From contig JALEPU010000076.1 of assembly GCA_022766905.1 (NCBI GenBank), positions 1 through 37,809 on the forward strand: a DNA stretch of 37,809 bases, given 5' to 3'. Below, piece by piece: positions 14,537-23,567 of the stretch; position 1 is the first letter of the stretch; each line of letters begins with the position of its first letter. A program made the position numbers and the translations under genes. The notes under the pieces are model-generated. The model was not told where the DNA came from and made no database searches. It worked only from the letters and a program-made list of their open reading frames with translations. Origin of the DNA: Lachnospiraceae bacterium (lineage in GTDB: Bacteria; Bacillota; Clostridia; Lachnospirales; Lachnospiraceae).

Positions 14537-17101
14537 ATGGAAACAAAAACAGATCATTTCAGACAAATGAAAAATGGAAAAAGTATTACAAAAGTTTCGC
14601 TGATTCTGTTTTTTATGTCACTTTTGATTGGATTGTGGGGAAGTTATTTACTGCAAAGAACAATCGAAAGACAGCAGGAAGTTGAGGAATCCCGTTTATA
14701 TTATAAAGATCTGGGAGAAAAATTAAGAAGTGCAACAGATTATATGAACAAAGAAGTACAGGCGTTTGCGGTGACCGGGGAAATGAGTCATTTTTTTAAT
14801 TACTGGACAGAAGCAGATGTAACAAGAACCCGGGAGGCAGTTCTGGAAAAAATGGAAAAAGCAAATGCCTCGGAAGATGAGGTAGAGTATCTTCGTAAAG
14901 TAAAAGAAATATCCGATGAATTAATGGAGATTGAGATTCAGGCAATACAGCTGGTGCTTCATACAAAAGGAATTACAGAGGATTCTTATATTGACAGAAG
15001 CAGTCTGGATGTCTGGGTGACACAGGTACTTTCTTATCCGGAAAATCCGGAACTTGCAGGGATTCCGGTCAACGAAATGCAGGAAAAAGCGATTTCCATG
15101 CTTTTTGATAATGACTATCTATTTGCAAAACAAAAAATTGATCGCCTGGTGGATTCCTATAATATTACCATGAATAAACGTCAGGATAAACTGGTGAAAG
15201 AAGGACGAAAAGAAACCATCGTTGCAATCTGTTATCAGATTATCTTCATTATCCTGTCTTTTTCCATTCTGGGAGGAATCCTGCTCAGTTTTCACAGGTT
15301 GTTCTGGTATCCGGTGCTTCATTACATCAGTGAGATTAAGGCGCAGATGAACAACAAAAATGATACTGTTCTGAAAGTACATCCGGCCGGTTCTTTAGAA
15401 TTGATTGAGTTTGGGAAAACCTTTAATCATATGTCCGAGTCTTTTTATGAAGAAATGGAGCATAGAAAAAAAGCAGAGCAATTGATGGCGGCCGCTAAAG
15501 AAGAAGCAGACAAAGCAAACCGGTTTAAGAGCATTTTTCTGGCACAGTTCAGTCATGAAATCAAAACTCCTTTAAATGCAGTGAACGGCTATACCTGGCT
15601 GCTTCATGAAACAAATCTGACGGAAGAACAGCAGGAGTATGTGGAACATATTCAGTTTGCTTCTAAAAATTTGCTGGAAGTATTGAATCATATTTTGGAT
15701 TATTCTAAAATAGAAGCAGGAAAAATGATACTGGAGAATATGGATTTTTCCCTGAGAGAGCTGGTACGGGAACTTTCCTGTATTCTGGAAAATGATGCGG
15801 AGAAAAAAGGCTTACAGCTCCAGGTGGATTTGGATGATGAAATACCGGACCGTCTTAATGGAGATTCTGTTAAATTATACCAGGTTCTTCAGAACCTGCT
15901 TTATAACAGTATTAAATTTACAGAGCAGGGAAGTATCGTTTTGAAGATTCAAAAGAAAGGCTGGAATTCAGAGGAAAAGACGGGAACGATAAGTTTTTCT
16001 GTTAAGGATACGGGCTGTGGAATTTCAAAAGAGAATCTGACCAGGATTTTTGAGCCGTACGGACAGGGAACAGAAAAAAGAATCGGGCACAGTGGTACCG
16101 GCCTGGGACTGGCTATCTGTAAAGAGATTATTCAATTGGCCAGTGATGGAAAATATGACCTGACTGTGAAAAGTGAAAAAGGAAAAGGAAGCTGTTTTTC
16201 TTTTTCTATGGATTTTAAAGAAGGAACACAGGAAAAAAGAATAGAAGAAAATGAAGAAGTAACCAGTAGTTTTGCAAGAATCCTTCTGGTCGAAGATAAT
16301 CCGGAAAATCTTTTTTTGGAAAAAAGAATTTTAACTCAGATGGGATATACTATACTGGAAGCACAAACACCGGTATTAGCACAGGCGTTAGTGAAACAAG
16401 AAGAATTTGACCTGATCTTTATGGATATTGGAATGCCGGAGATGAATGGATATGAACTTGCAAAAAAAATAAGAGAAATTACAGTTGGTAGAAGAATTCC
16501 GATTCTTGCCCTTACGGCCTATCGAAAAGAAGATCTAGAGAAGAAGGTTTTTAGTGAAGAATTTGATGATTATCTTGCAAAGCCTGTGAATCCGGCAATA
16601 TTGAAAGAAAAGATAGAGTTTTATTTAAAGGATCAGAGTGGGAAAAAGAGGATCAGAAAGAGAGAGGACAACGCTTTGCAACAGGAGGATAATCCGGATT
16701 CTTTTCAAAAAAAATATATTGATACAGAGAAAATACAGGAACTGCTGGGAGGTAATCAGCGTGCCGTTTTAGAATTGCTATCTATTTTTCTGACAGATAA
16801 GAGAGATACAAAAGAAAAAATTATATATCAGCTGGAACAAGGAAATGATAAAGTGGTTCATGATCTGATTCATTCTTTAAAAGGAGTCAGTGCTAATTTA
16901 TTTATGAAGCCGCTGGAAAGATCTTGTAAGGAGCTCCTGCTGGAGACAGAAACGAAAAGAATCGAAACAGACGACCTGGCAGATTTGTTTGAAGTATTTC
17001 AAAAAACCTGTTCGGAAGTCCAAATGTTGTTGAATAAACTGGAAGATATCGAATCTGAAAGGAAGGAAAAGAATGTACAAAGTACTGGTTGTGGAAGATG
17101 A
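14537..17101 (+). CDS. Hybrid sensor histidine kinase (HAMP-HisKA-HATPase-REC-Hpt)
   Basis: This 854-residue membrane kinase carries a full phosphorelay. Membrane segments lie at about residues 18-38 and 226-250, enclosing a ~190-residue extracellular helical sensor region. A linker follows, then HisKA with H340 in FSHEIKTPLNAVNGY. The ATPase domain has NSIKFT (N box), VKDTGCGIS and GTGLGLAIC. A receiver domain carries D630 in LIFMDIGMPEMNGYE, and an Hpt domain carries H779 in DLIHSLKGVSA. Phosphate would pass H340 to D630 to H779 and then to the response regulator, whose gene overlaps its end by 29 bases. The signal is unknown, but the adjacent peptide transporter makes peptides or amino acids a reasonable guess. 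Confidence 0.93.
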   Translation: METKTDHFRQMKNGKSITKVSLILFFMSLLIGLWGSYLLQRTIERQQEVEESRLYYKDLGEKLRSATDYMNKEVQAFAVTGEMSHFFNYWTEADVTRTREAVLEKMEKANASEDEVEYLRKVKEISDELMEIEIQAIQLVLHTKGITEDSYIDRSSLDVWVTQVLSYPENPELAGIPVNEMQEKAISMLFDNDYLFAKQKIDRLVDSYNITMNKRQDKLVKEGRKETIVAICYQIIFIILSFSILGGILLSFHRLFWYPVLHYISEIKAQMNNKNDTVLKVHPAGSLELIEFGKTFNHMSESFYEEMEHRKKAEQLMAAAKEEADKANRFKSIFLAQFSHEIKTPLNAVNGYTWLLHETNLTEEQQEYVEHIQFASKNLLEVLNHILDYSKIEAGKMILENMDFSLRELVRELSCILENDAEKKGLQLQVDLDDEIPDRLNGDSVKLYQVLQNLLYNSIKFTEQGSIVLKIQKKGWNSEEKTGTISFSVKDTGCGISKENLTRIFEPYGQGTEKRIGHSGTGLGLAICKEIIQLASDGKYDLTVKSEKGKGSCFSFSMDFKEGTQEKRIEENEEVTSSFARILLVEDNPENLFLEKRILTQMGYTILEAQTPVLAQALVKQEEFDLIFMDIGMPEMNGYELAKKIREITVGRRIPILALTAYRKEDLEKKVFSEEFDDYLAKPVNPAILKEKIEFYLKDQSGKKRIRKREDNALQQEDNPDSFQKKYIDTEKIQELLGGNQRAVLELLSIFLTDKRDTKEKIIYQLEQGNDKVVHDLIHSLKGVSANLFMKPLERSCKELLLETETKRIETDDLADLFEVFQKTCSEVQMLLNKLEDIESERKEKNVQSTGCGR

Positions 17102-17834
17102 ACTGGCAATACGATTTATTTACCGCAATATGAAAGAGTGGGAGCAGAATGGATTTTCGATTACAGCAGAAGCAGAGACCGGAAAGAAGGCTCTGGAACT
17201 TTTAAATACAGAATCTTTTGATATAATGTTGCTGGATGTGGTTCTGCCGGAAATGGATGGACTTGAACTTTTGGAAGCATTGGAAGAAAGATCTGTTCAT
17301 ATTCCTGTCGTAATTGCAAGTACCTATAACGAATTTGAATATGCCAGAAAAGGAATGCAGCTTGGAGCTATGGATTACCTGGTAAAGCCAATTCAAAACG
17401 AAGAGCTTGACGAGTGTCTGAAAAAAGTAGCAAAAAAACTTTCCGGAAAAACAGAAACTCAAAAAGAGATGAATGAGATTCAGAAGATTTTTGTAGATTG
17501 TGGATTAAATCCGGAACTTTCTTTCGTGCAAAAACTGGAAAAATATATGGAGACAGGAGAGGAACTGTCTCTTGGAAAAATAGCGGCTTATTTTGAATTG
17601 AGCAAAGACTATTTTGGAAAAGTTTTTCATCAGAGAGTAGGCTGTTCTTTTCAACAGTTTGTAATTAAGTATAAAATGGAAACAGCAAAACATCTCTTAA
17701 GAGAAACGAATCTGAAAGTTTATGAAATCAGTGAACAACTGGGATATAAAACGGTGGACCATTTTACCAGATTATTCCGGGACTATGCAGGAATATCACC
17801 GCAAAAATTCAGAAAAGAAGGCTCGAATCACTGA
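17073..17834 (+). CDS. Response regulator, receiver + AraC-type DNA-binding domain
   Basis: The 253-residue regulator has a receiver domain at 1-120 with the acidic pair E8-D9, phosphorylation site D55 in IMLLDVVLPEMDG and K105 in MDYLVKP. An AraC/XylS double helix-turn-helix occupies about 155-250 (LGKIAAYFELSKDYFGKVF, VYEISEQLGYKTVDHFTRLF). Its start lies inside the kinase gene with GGAAGG upstream, so the two are translationally coupled and form a cognate pair. Regulators of this type usually act on neighbouring transport genes. The peptide ABC operon starting 232 bp downstream is the obvious target, by inference. Confidence 0.92.
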   Translation: MYKVLVVEDELAIRFIYRNMKEWEQNGFSITAEAETGKKALELLNTESFDIMLLDVVLPEMDGLELLEALEERSVHIPVVIASTYNEFEYARKGMQLGAMDYLVKPIQNEELDECLKKVAKKLSGKTETQKEMNEIQKIFVDCGLNPELSFVQKLEKYMETGEELSLGKIAAYFELSKDYFGKVFHQRVGCSFQQFVIKYKMETAKHLLRETNLKVYEISEQLGYKTVDHFTRLFRDYAGISPQKFRKEGSNH

Positions 17835-17938
17835 TTTGTAGGGTAAAATTCCTGATTCTTAAGGTGTTGTATCTGACTTCCTTATGGTATAATTTTAATA
17901 CAATTTAGGAAGAAGCATGGATAAGTGATTGGCAATAG

Positions 17939-17972
17939 GGCTGAAGCTTTGATATATTCAGCCTGTTTTTTT
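17939..17972 (+). terminator. Hairpin terminator between the regulator and the peptide operon
   Basis: GGCTGAA (17939-17945) pairs with TTCAGCC (17957-17963) and is followed by TGTTTTTTTG. A TATAAT at 17888-17893 (weak -35, TTGTAT with a 15-base spacer) lies upstream, so the hairpin could end either the regulator transcript or a short leader RNA. Confidence 0.7.
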
Positions 17973-17980
17973 GTATAAAA

Positions 17981-18009
17981 TGAACATGTTTTTTACCGGT
18001 TTATATAAA
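17981..18009 (+). promoter_or_regulatory. Possible promoter of the peptide transport operon
   Basis: TGAACA (17981-17986) and TATAAA (18004-18009) with 17 bases between lie downstream of the terminator and 57 bases before the binding-protein start. The poor -35 box would suit an activator such as the adjacent AraC-type regulator. Confidence 0.4.
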
Positions 18010-18066
18010 AAAATCAGGATTGCTCCAAAGACTTATTTTTGCTTATCAGGAAAAGGAGGAGAAATA

Positions 18067-19632
18067 ATGAACACAAAGAAATTCATGGCATTTCTGCTTA
18101 CTCTTGTCATGGCAGTGACACTTCTTGCCGGATGCGGCGGTGGCAGCGGTGCAGAGGACTCCACAGGAGCATCAGGAGAAGGCTCAGGCTCTGGTCAGGA
18201 TACCCTTACAATTGCTCAGGGTTCTGATGCGACAAGCCTTGACCCGGTTGCAGTAAATAACGTTTATTCATCTAATGTTATGAAACAGATTTATGACAAC
18301 CTGGTTGATCTGGACAAAGACGGTAATGTAGTTCCTATGCTGGCAGAAAGCTGGGAAGTATCCGATGATGGACTTACCTTTACTTTCCATTTAAGAGAAG
18401 GTGTAAAATTCCACAACGGAGATGAAATGAAAGCAAGCGACGTTGCATTCTCATTAAAGAGAGCTCAGGAAAGCGCTGCTGTTTCTCATATTTTCGGTGA
18501 AATTGATCCTGAAAGTTTTGAGACTCCGGATGATTATACAGTATCATTCAAACTGACAGCTGCTAACGCAGGTTTCCTTGCAGGTCTTGCTCATACAGGT
18601 GCTGGTATCACTTCTGAAAAAGTTGTAACAGAAGAAGGCGAAAACTATACCAATAATCCTGTAGGTACAGGCCCATTCAAGTTCGTAAGCTGGTCTAAGA
18701 ATGCTACTATCGAACTGGAAAGATTTGAAGATTACTATGGTACAAAACCAGAACTTACCAAGATGACATTCAGAATCATCACAGAAGCAACAAACCGCGC
18801 AATCGAACTGGAAAGCGGCGGAGTTGACATGGCATTTGATATTTCTACCAACGATATCAGTCGTGTAGAAGAAAACAGCGATCTTCAGCTGATTCGTAAA
18901 GTTGATAACCAGACAACATATCTTGCATTTAACTGTGAGAAAGAACCTTACAATAATCCTAAAGTACGTCAGGCTATCGCATATGCTATCGATACACAGA
19001 GTGTAGTAGATGCAGTATGGAGAGGTCTTGGACAGGCAGCAGTTGGTCCTGTAGCACCTTCTGTAAAATTCTTTGATGATTCTTTAACTGTACATGAGTA
19101 CAATGTTGAGAAAGCAAAAGAACTCCTGAAAGAAGCAGGCGTTGAAAATCTTACAATGACAATTTCTACCAACGATCGTCAGGAAAGAATTGACATGGCT
19201 ACTATTATCCAGAGCCAGTTAAAAGAAGTTGGTATTACAGTTGAAATCGAAAAACTTGAGTGGGGCGCACTGCTTGAGAAAGCAGATCGTCGTGAGCAGG
19301 ATACAATCATGTTAGGCTGGACATGCCAGTCCTCCGATCCTGACCTTGCTCTTTATGCACCATTCCACAGCCAGAAGAATGGAGCTGTTGGTAACAACTA
19401 TGCGAACTACAGCAATGCAACAGTAGACGAACTGTTAGAAAAAGGTCGTGTGACAACAGACGAAGCAGAAAGAGAACAGATTTATAAAGATCTTCAGGCT
19501 ACAATCAATGAAGATACTCCATGGGTTTATCTGAATAATGGTGAAGTTGTAGTTGGTGCTAAGGCGAACCTGACAGGATTCGAGCCTACTGCATATGGAT
19601 ATCACACATTATACAACATTACATTTAAGTAA
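18067..19632 (+). CDS. Peptide ABC transporter substrate-binding lipoprotein
   Basis: This 521-residue family 5 solute-binding protein (OppA/DppA type) is anchored outside the membrane by a lipid on C23; the signal peptide MNTKKFMAF... ends in the lipobox LLAGC. A Gly/Ser-rich linker follows. The mature domain has the family pattern LTIAQGSDATSLDPVAVNN, LAESWEVSDDGLTFTFHLRE, GVKFHNGDEM and NPVGTGPFKFVSW. It captures short peptides for the permeases encoded downstream. The start at 18067 has AAAGGAGGAG; in-frame upstream ATGs are rejected because they would bury the lipobox. The base composition is better optimised than in neighbouring genes, consistent with high expression. Confidence 0.93.
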   Translation: MNTKKFMAFLLTLVMAVTLLAGCGGGSGAEDSTGASGEGSGSGQDTLTIAQGSDATSLDPVAVNNVYSSNVMKQIYDNLVDLDKDGNVVPMLAESWEVSDDGLTFTFHLREGVKFHNGDEMKASDVAFSLKRAQESAAVSHIFGEIDPESFETPDDYTVSFKLTAANAGFLAGLAHTGAGITSEKVVTEEGENYTNNPVGTGPFKFVSWSKNATIELERFEDYYGTKPELTKMTFRIITEATNRAIELESGGVDMAFDISTNDISRVEENSDLQLIRKVDNQTTYLAFNCEKEPYNNPKVRQAIAYAIDTQSVVDAVWRGLGQAAVGPVAPSVKFFDDSLTVHEYNVEKAKELLKEAGVENLTMTISTNDRQERIDMATIIQSQLKEVGITVEIEKLEWGALLEKADRREQDTIMLGWTCQSSDPDLALYAPFHSQKNGAVGNNYANYSNATVDELLEKGRVTTDEAEREQIYKDLQATINEDTPWVYLNNGEVVVGAKANLTGFEPTAYGYHTLYNITFK

Positions 19633-19700
19633 AATACTTCTTTTTACCAGCGACGGGGCATAATTTTTGATTGTCCTGATGCATAGAAGGATTGTATGCA

Positions 19701-19735
19701 AAAGGGGAATCCAGGTGATTCCCCTTTCCTATTTT
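19701..19735 (+). terminator. Hairpin between binding protein and permease genes
   Basis: AAAGGGGAATC (19701-19711) and GATTCCCCTTT (19717-19727) form a perfect 11-bp stem with a 5-base loop, followed by CCTATTTT. It is a leaky terminator or RNA-stabilising stem that would keep binding-protein mRNA above permease mRNA. Confidence 0.7.
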
Positions 19736-19754
19736 AAACAAAGGAGGCTAAGAT

Positions 19755-20684
19755 ATGATAAAATACATAATCCGAAGACTGCTTTTGCTTATACCGGTTC
19801 TTCTGGGTGTTACCTTTATCGTATTTACAATGTTATATATTACGCCTGGTGATCCGGCCAAGATGGTTCTTGGTGATACGGCAACTCCGGAAGCAATTGA
19901 ACAGTACAGGGAAGAGCAGGGACTAAACGATCCTTTCCTGGTACAGTACGGCAATTATATGAGAAAATTAATTTTCCATGGCGATATCGGAACTTCTTAT
20001 GCAACAAGAAGACCGGTTATCCAGGAAATCTCACAGTGTTTCCCTGCAACTGTAAAACTGGCATGTTCTGCCATGGTAGTGGCAATCTGCCTGGGAATCC
20101 CGATTGGAATTCTATCTGCAGTGCGGCAGTATTCCATTTTTGATATGATTACCATGGTATTTGCCCTGATTGGTATTTCTATGCCGGTATTCTGGCTGGG
20201 CTTACTTTTAATTCTTCTTTTTGCAGTACAATTAAAAGTTCTTCCATCCTCCGGATATAGCAGTTTTGCTCACATGATCTTACCTGCCATTACTTTGGGC
20301 GCTCAGTCAGTCGCAGTATTTACCCGTATGACTCGTTCCAGTATGCTGGAAGTTATTAACATGGACTATATCAAGACAGCCCGCGCAAAAGGTCAGAGTG
20401 AAAAAGTTGTTATCTTAAAACATGCATTAGGAAATGCATTGATTCCAATTATTACATCAGTTGGTCTTCAGTTCGGTACTTTGCTTGGAGGTTCTATTTT
20501 GACAGAATCCATTTTCTCCATTCCGGGTATCGGCCGTCTGATGGTAGATTCCATTAAGATGAGAGACTTCCCGGTCGTTCAGGGAGGCGTACTGATTATT
20601 GCCATTGCCTTCTGTTTTGTCAATCTGGCTGTTGACTTGCTGTATGCATTTGTAGACCCGAGAATTAAAGCTCAGTATAAGTAG
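19755..20684 (+). CDS. Peptide ABC transporter permease (OppB/DppB type)
   Basis: The 309-residue inner-membrane permease has six predicted membrane helices, the first at residues 9-30 (LLLLIPVLLGVTFIVF). The N-terminal family block YITPGDPAKMVLG follows. The ATPase-contacting EAA loop reads MDYIKTARAKGQSEKVVILKHAL, with IPGIGRL further on. It forms the channel together with the OppC-type partner encoded 17 bp downstream. The start at 19755 has AAAGGAGG. Whether the transporter prefers di- or oligopeptides cannot be told from the permease. Confidence 0.93.
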   Translation: MIKYIIRRLLLLIPVLLGVTFIVFTMLYITPGDPAKMVLGDTATPEAIEQYREEQGLNDPFLVQYGNYMRKLIFHGDIGTSYATRRPVIQEISQCFPATVKLACSAMVVAICLGIPIGILSAVRQYSIFDMITMVFALIGISMPVFWLGLLLILLFAVQLKVLPSSGYSSFAHMILPAITLGAQSVAVFTRMTRSSMLEVINMDYIKTARAKGQSEKVVILKHALGNALIPIITSVGLQFGTLLGGSILTESIFSIPGIGRLMVDSIKMRDFPVVQGGVLIIAIAFCFVNLAVDLLYAFVDPRIKAQYK

Positions 20685-20701
20685 AAAGGAGTGTAGAACA
20701 G

Positions 20702-21559
20702 ATGGGAGAAAATAAACGATTAAAACGATTTAAAGAAATCTGGCAGCGCCTTTCCAAAAATAAACTGGCTATTCTGGGACTGATCATTATTATTGCAATG
20801 ATCTTAATTGCAATTTTTGCAGATTTCATTGCTCCATACGGCTATGATGAACAGGATCTTACGATGGCATTCCAGGGACCTGGAAATGGACATTTGTTTG
20901 GAACAGATGAATTTGGCCGGGATATTTTCAGCAGAGTTGTATACGGCACAAGAATTTCTCTTTTAATCGGTTTTGTAGCCGTTGCAATTGCGGTTGTAAT
21001 CGGAGTCCTTTTAGGAGCAATCTCCGGTTACTATGGTGATAAAGTAGATAATATTATTATGAGACTAATGGATATTCTTCTTTCTATTCCACAGATCCTT
21101 CTTGCTATTGCCATTGTAGCAGCTCTTGGAAACGGATTATTTAACCTGATGCTTGCAGTTGGTCTGTCATCGATACCACACTATGCCCGTATCATTCGTG
21201 CTTCCGTTTTGTCCATTAAGGATCAGGAATTTATTGAGGCTGCGAAAGCTGCAGGTTCCAGTGATTTGAGAATTATTTTTAAACATATTATTCCGAACTG
21301 TCTTGCACCAATTATCGTACAGGCAACATTAGGTGTAGCTCTTGCAATTCTGACTGCTGCCGGTCTTTCCTTTATTGGACTGGGTATTGCACCGCCAACA
21401 CCGGAATGGGGATCTATGCTTTCATCAGGAAGAAATTATATCCGAGACTATTCTTATATGACCATGTTCCCGGGACTTGCAATTGTAGTAACAATTTTTG
21501 CACTGAATGTTCTGGGTGACGGTCTGCGTGATGCCCTTGACCCGAAATTAAAGAAATAA
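20702..21559 (+). CDS. Peptide ABC transporter permease (OppC/DppC type)
   Basis: This 285-residue permease is the partner of the preceding gene. The N-terminal OppC domain has KRFKEIWQRLSKNKLAILGL leading into the first membrane helix, then the block GTDEFGRDIFSRVVYGTRISL. The EAA loop is FIEAAKAAGSSDLRIIFKHI, and GLGIAPPTPEWGSML is the conserved C-terminal block. AAAGGAG precedes the start. Four more operon genes lie within a few bases of one another, so one transcript is likely. Confidence 0.93.
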   Translation: MGENKRLKRFKEIWQRLSKNKLAILGLIIIIAMILIAIFADFIAPYGYDEQDLTMAFQGPGNGHLFGTDEFGRDIFSRVVYGTRISLLIGFVAVAIAVVIGVLLGAISGYYGDKVDNIIMRLMDILLSIPQILLAIAIVAALGNGLFNLMLAVGLSSIPHYARIIRASVLSIKDQEFIEAAKAAGSSDLRIIFKHIIPNCLAPIIVQATLGVALAILTAAGLSFIGLGIAPPTPEWGSMLSSGRNYIRDYSYMTMFPGLAIVVTIFALNVLGDGLRDALDPKLKK

Positions 21560-21571
21560 GAGGTGACAGAT

Positions 21572-22570
21572 ATGGAAAAACAAGAAAAAAATCTGTTGGA
21601 AGTAAAAGATCTGACTGTGGAATATCATACCAACAGTGGTGTTGTTCATGCGGTTTCCCATCTGAACCTGAATGTGGGTCAAGGTGAAACCCTTGGATTT
21701 GTAGGAGAGACAGGAGCCGGTAAGACAACAACAGCGCTTAGTATTATGAACCTGCTGCCTTATCCTCAGGGTAAGATTTTAAGTGGCTCAATTAAATTTA
21801 ACGGGGAAGAGATTATTGGAAAATCCAAAAAAGAGATGACGAAAATTCGCGGAGAAAAGATTTCTATGATTTTCCAGGACCCGATGACTTCTTTGAATCC
21901 GGTTATGACCGTAGGTGAGCAGATTGCCGAAGTAATTCGAATTCATGAAAAGACAAGCAAAATAAAAGCAATGGAAAAAGCAGGTGATATGCTGGAAGCG
22001 GTTGGTATCCGAAGAGAACGTGCCAATGATTATCCGCATCAGTTTTCCGGCGGTATGAAACAGCGTGTGGTTATTGCAATTGCTCTTGCCTGCAATCCGA
22101 TGCTTTTGATTGCAGATGAGCCAACCACTGCTTTGGATGTTACCATTCAGGCTCAGATGCTTGAGTTAATGAAAGATCTGAAAGTAAAATACGATACATC
22201 CATGATTATGATTACCCATGACCTTGGAATCGTTGCTGAAATCTGTGATAAAGTTGCTATTATGTATGCAGGCAATGTAGTAGAATATGGAGATAAAGTG
22301 GATGTCTTTACTGAAGAAAATCCACATCATCCTTATACGATCGGATTGTTTAATTCGATTCCGGATATTTTTTCAGAACAGGAAGAATTAGAGGTTATCA
22401 AAGGACTGACACCGGACCCGACCAATCTTCCTACGGGATGTACCTTCCATCCAAGATGTCCGAAAGCCTGTGACCGCTGTGCAAAAGAAGTACCAAAACA
22501 TTATGAAGTAGCACCTGGACATTCCATTAGCTGCTTCCTGTATGAAAAGAAAGATCAGGAGGTGAAATAG
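21572..22570 (+). CDS. Peptide ABC transporter ATP-binding protein (OppD/DppD type)
   Basis: This 332-residue ATPase powers the transporter. Walker A is [10 protein letters not shown], the Q-loop is [10 protein letters not shown], the signature FSGGMKQRV, Walker [13 protein letters not shown] and the switch His is in ITHDLG. The C-terminal oligopeptide extension has [20 protein letters not shown], whose cysteines match those that hold an iron-sulfur cluster in studied DppD proteins. The ATG at 21572 is chosen over a GTG at 21563 because GAGGTG at 21560-21565 serves it as ribosome site. The next gene starts one base after its stop. Confidence 0.92.
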   Translation: MEKQEKNLLEVKDLTVEYHTNSGVVHAVSHLNLNVGQGETLGFVGETGAGKTTTALSIMNLLPYPQGKILSGSIKFNGEEIIGKSKKEMTKIRGEKISMIFQDPMTSLNPVMTVGEQIAEVIRIHEKTSKIKAMEKAGDMLEAVGIRRERANDYPHQFSGGMKQRVVIAIALACNPMLLIADEPTTALDVTIQAQMLELMKDLKVKYDTSMIMITHDLGIVAEICDKVAIMYAGNVVEYGDKVDVFTEENPHHPYTIGLFNSIPDIFSEQEELEVIKGLTPDPTNLPTGCTFHPRCPKACDRCAKEVPKHYEVAPGHSISCFLYEKKDQEVK

Positions 22571-22571
22571 A

Positions 22572-23525
22572 ATGGCTGAGACGATTATTGAAGTAAAAAA
22601 TCTGAAAAAATACTTTAAAACCAAAAAAGGAATGCTCCATGCTTTGGATGATGTAAGCTTTTCTATCAAGAAAGGAGAGACACTGGGACTGGTAGGAGAA
22701 TCCGGATGTGGAAAATCTACAACAGGACGTGCCATTTTAAGACTTCATGAACCAACCAGCGGAGAAGTAATTTACCGGGGAACAGATATCGTAACATTGA
22801 ATGCAGCCGAGATGAAGGAAATGAGAAAGAAACTACAGATTGTCTTTCAGGACCCATATTCCTCTCTGAATCCTCGTCTTTGTGTACAGGATCTGATTTC
22901 AGAACCACTTCTGGTAAATCACATCTATTCTTCCAAGGAAGAAGTTGAAGCCAGGGTAAAAGAAGTAATGGAAATTGTTGGATTGGAACAAAGACTTGCC
23001 CAGTCTTATCCACATGAGCTGGATGGTGGAAGAAGGCAGAGAATCGGTATTGCCAGAGCGTTGTCCATTAATCCGGAATTTATTGTTATGGATGAACCGG
23101 TATCTGCTCTGGATGTAAGTGTACAGGCTCAGATCTTAAACCTGATGAATCAGTTAAAGAAAGATCTGGGACTTACCTATTTGTTTATTTCCCATAACTT
23201 AAGTGTTGTAAAACACGTGAGTGACCGTATTGCTGTTATGTACCTGGGTAAAATCGTTGAGCTGGCAGATTATAAAGAGATTTTTGCAAATCCTCTTCAC
23301 CCATATACGAAAGCATTGTTGTCTGCAATTCCGATTGCAAAACTGAACGTGGAAAAGAGAGAGCGTATTATTCTGGAAGGCGATGTGCCAAGTCCTGTCA
23401 ATCCACCGGAAGGATGTCGTTTCTGTGGACGCTGTAAATTCAGAACAGAGCAGTGTGCAAAAGAAACACCGGATCTTGTTGATGTGGGAGACGGACATTA
23501 CGTAGCATGTCATCTGTGCAAATAA
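22572..23525 (+). CDS. Peptide ABC transporter ATP-binding protein (OppF/DppF type)
   Basis: The second ATPase has 317 residues. Walker A is GESGCGKSTT, the Q-loop FQDPYSSLNP and Walker B FIVMDEPVSALD, and the switch region is FISHNLSVV. The signature reads LDGGRRQRIGIARAL, where D and R replace the more common LSGGQ, as is typical for OppF-type subunits. The C-terminal CRFCGRCKFRTEQC repeats the cysteine pattern of its partner. AGGAGGTG precedes the start, inside the end of the previous gene. Confidence 0.92.
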   Translation: MAETIIEVKNLKKYFKTKKGMLHALDDVSFSIKKGETLGLVGESGCGKSTTGRAILRLHEPTSGEVIYRGTDIVTLNAAEMKEMRKKLQIVFQDPYSSLNPRLCVQDLISEPLLVNHIYSSKEEVEARVKEVMEIVGLEQRLAQSYPHELDGGRRQRIGIARALSINPEFIVMDEPVSALDVSVQAQILNLMNQLKKDLGLTYLFISHNLSVVKHVSDRIAVMYLGKIVELADYKEIFANPLHPYTKALLSAIPIAKLNVEKRERIILEGDVPSPVNPPEGCRFCGRCKFRTEQCAKETPDLVDVGDGHYVACHLCK

Positions 23526-23567
23526 ATGACTTGGATGGTACCAAGCCGGAAAATTGGAGGAAATACA

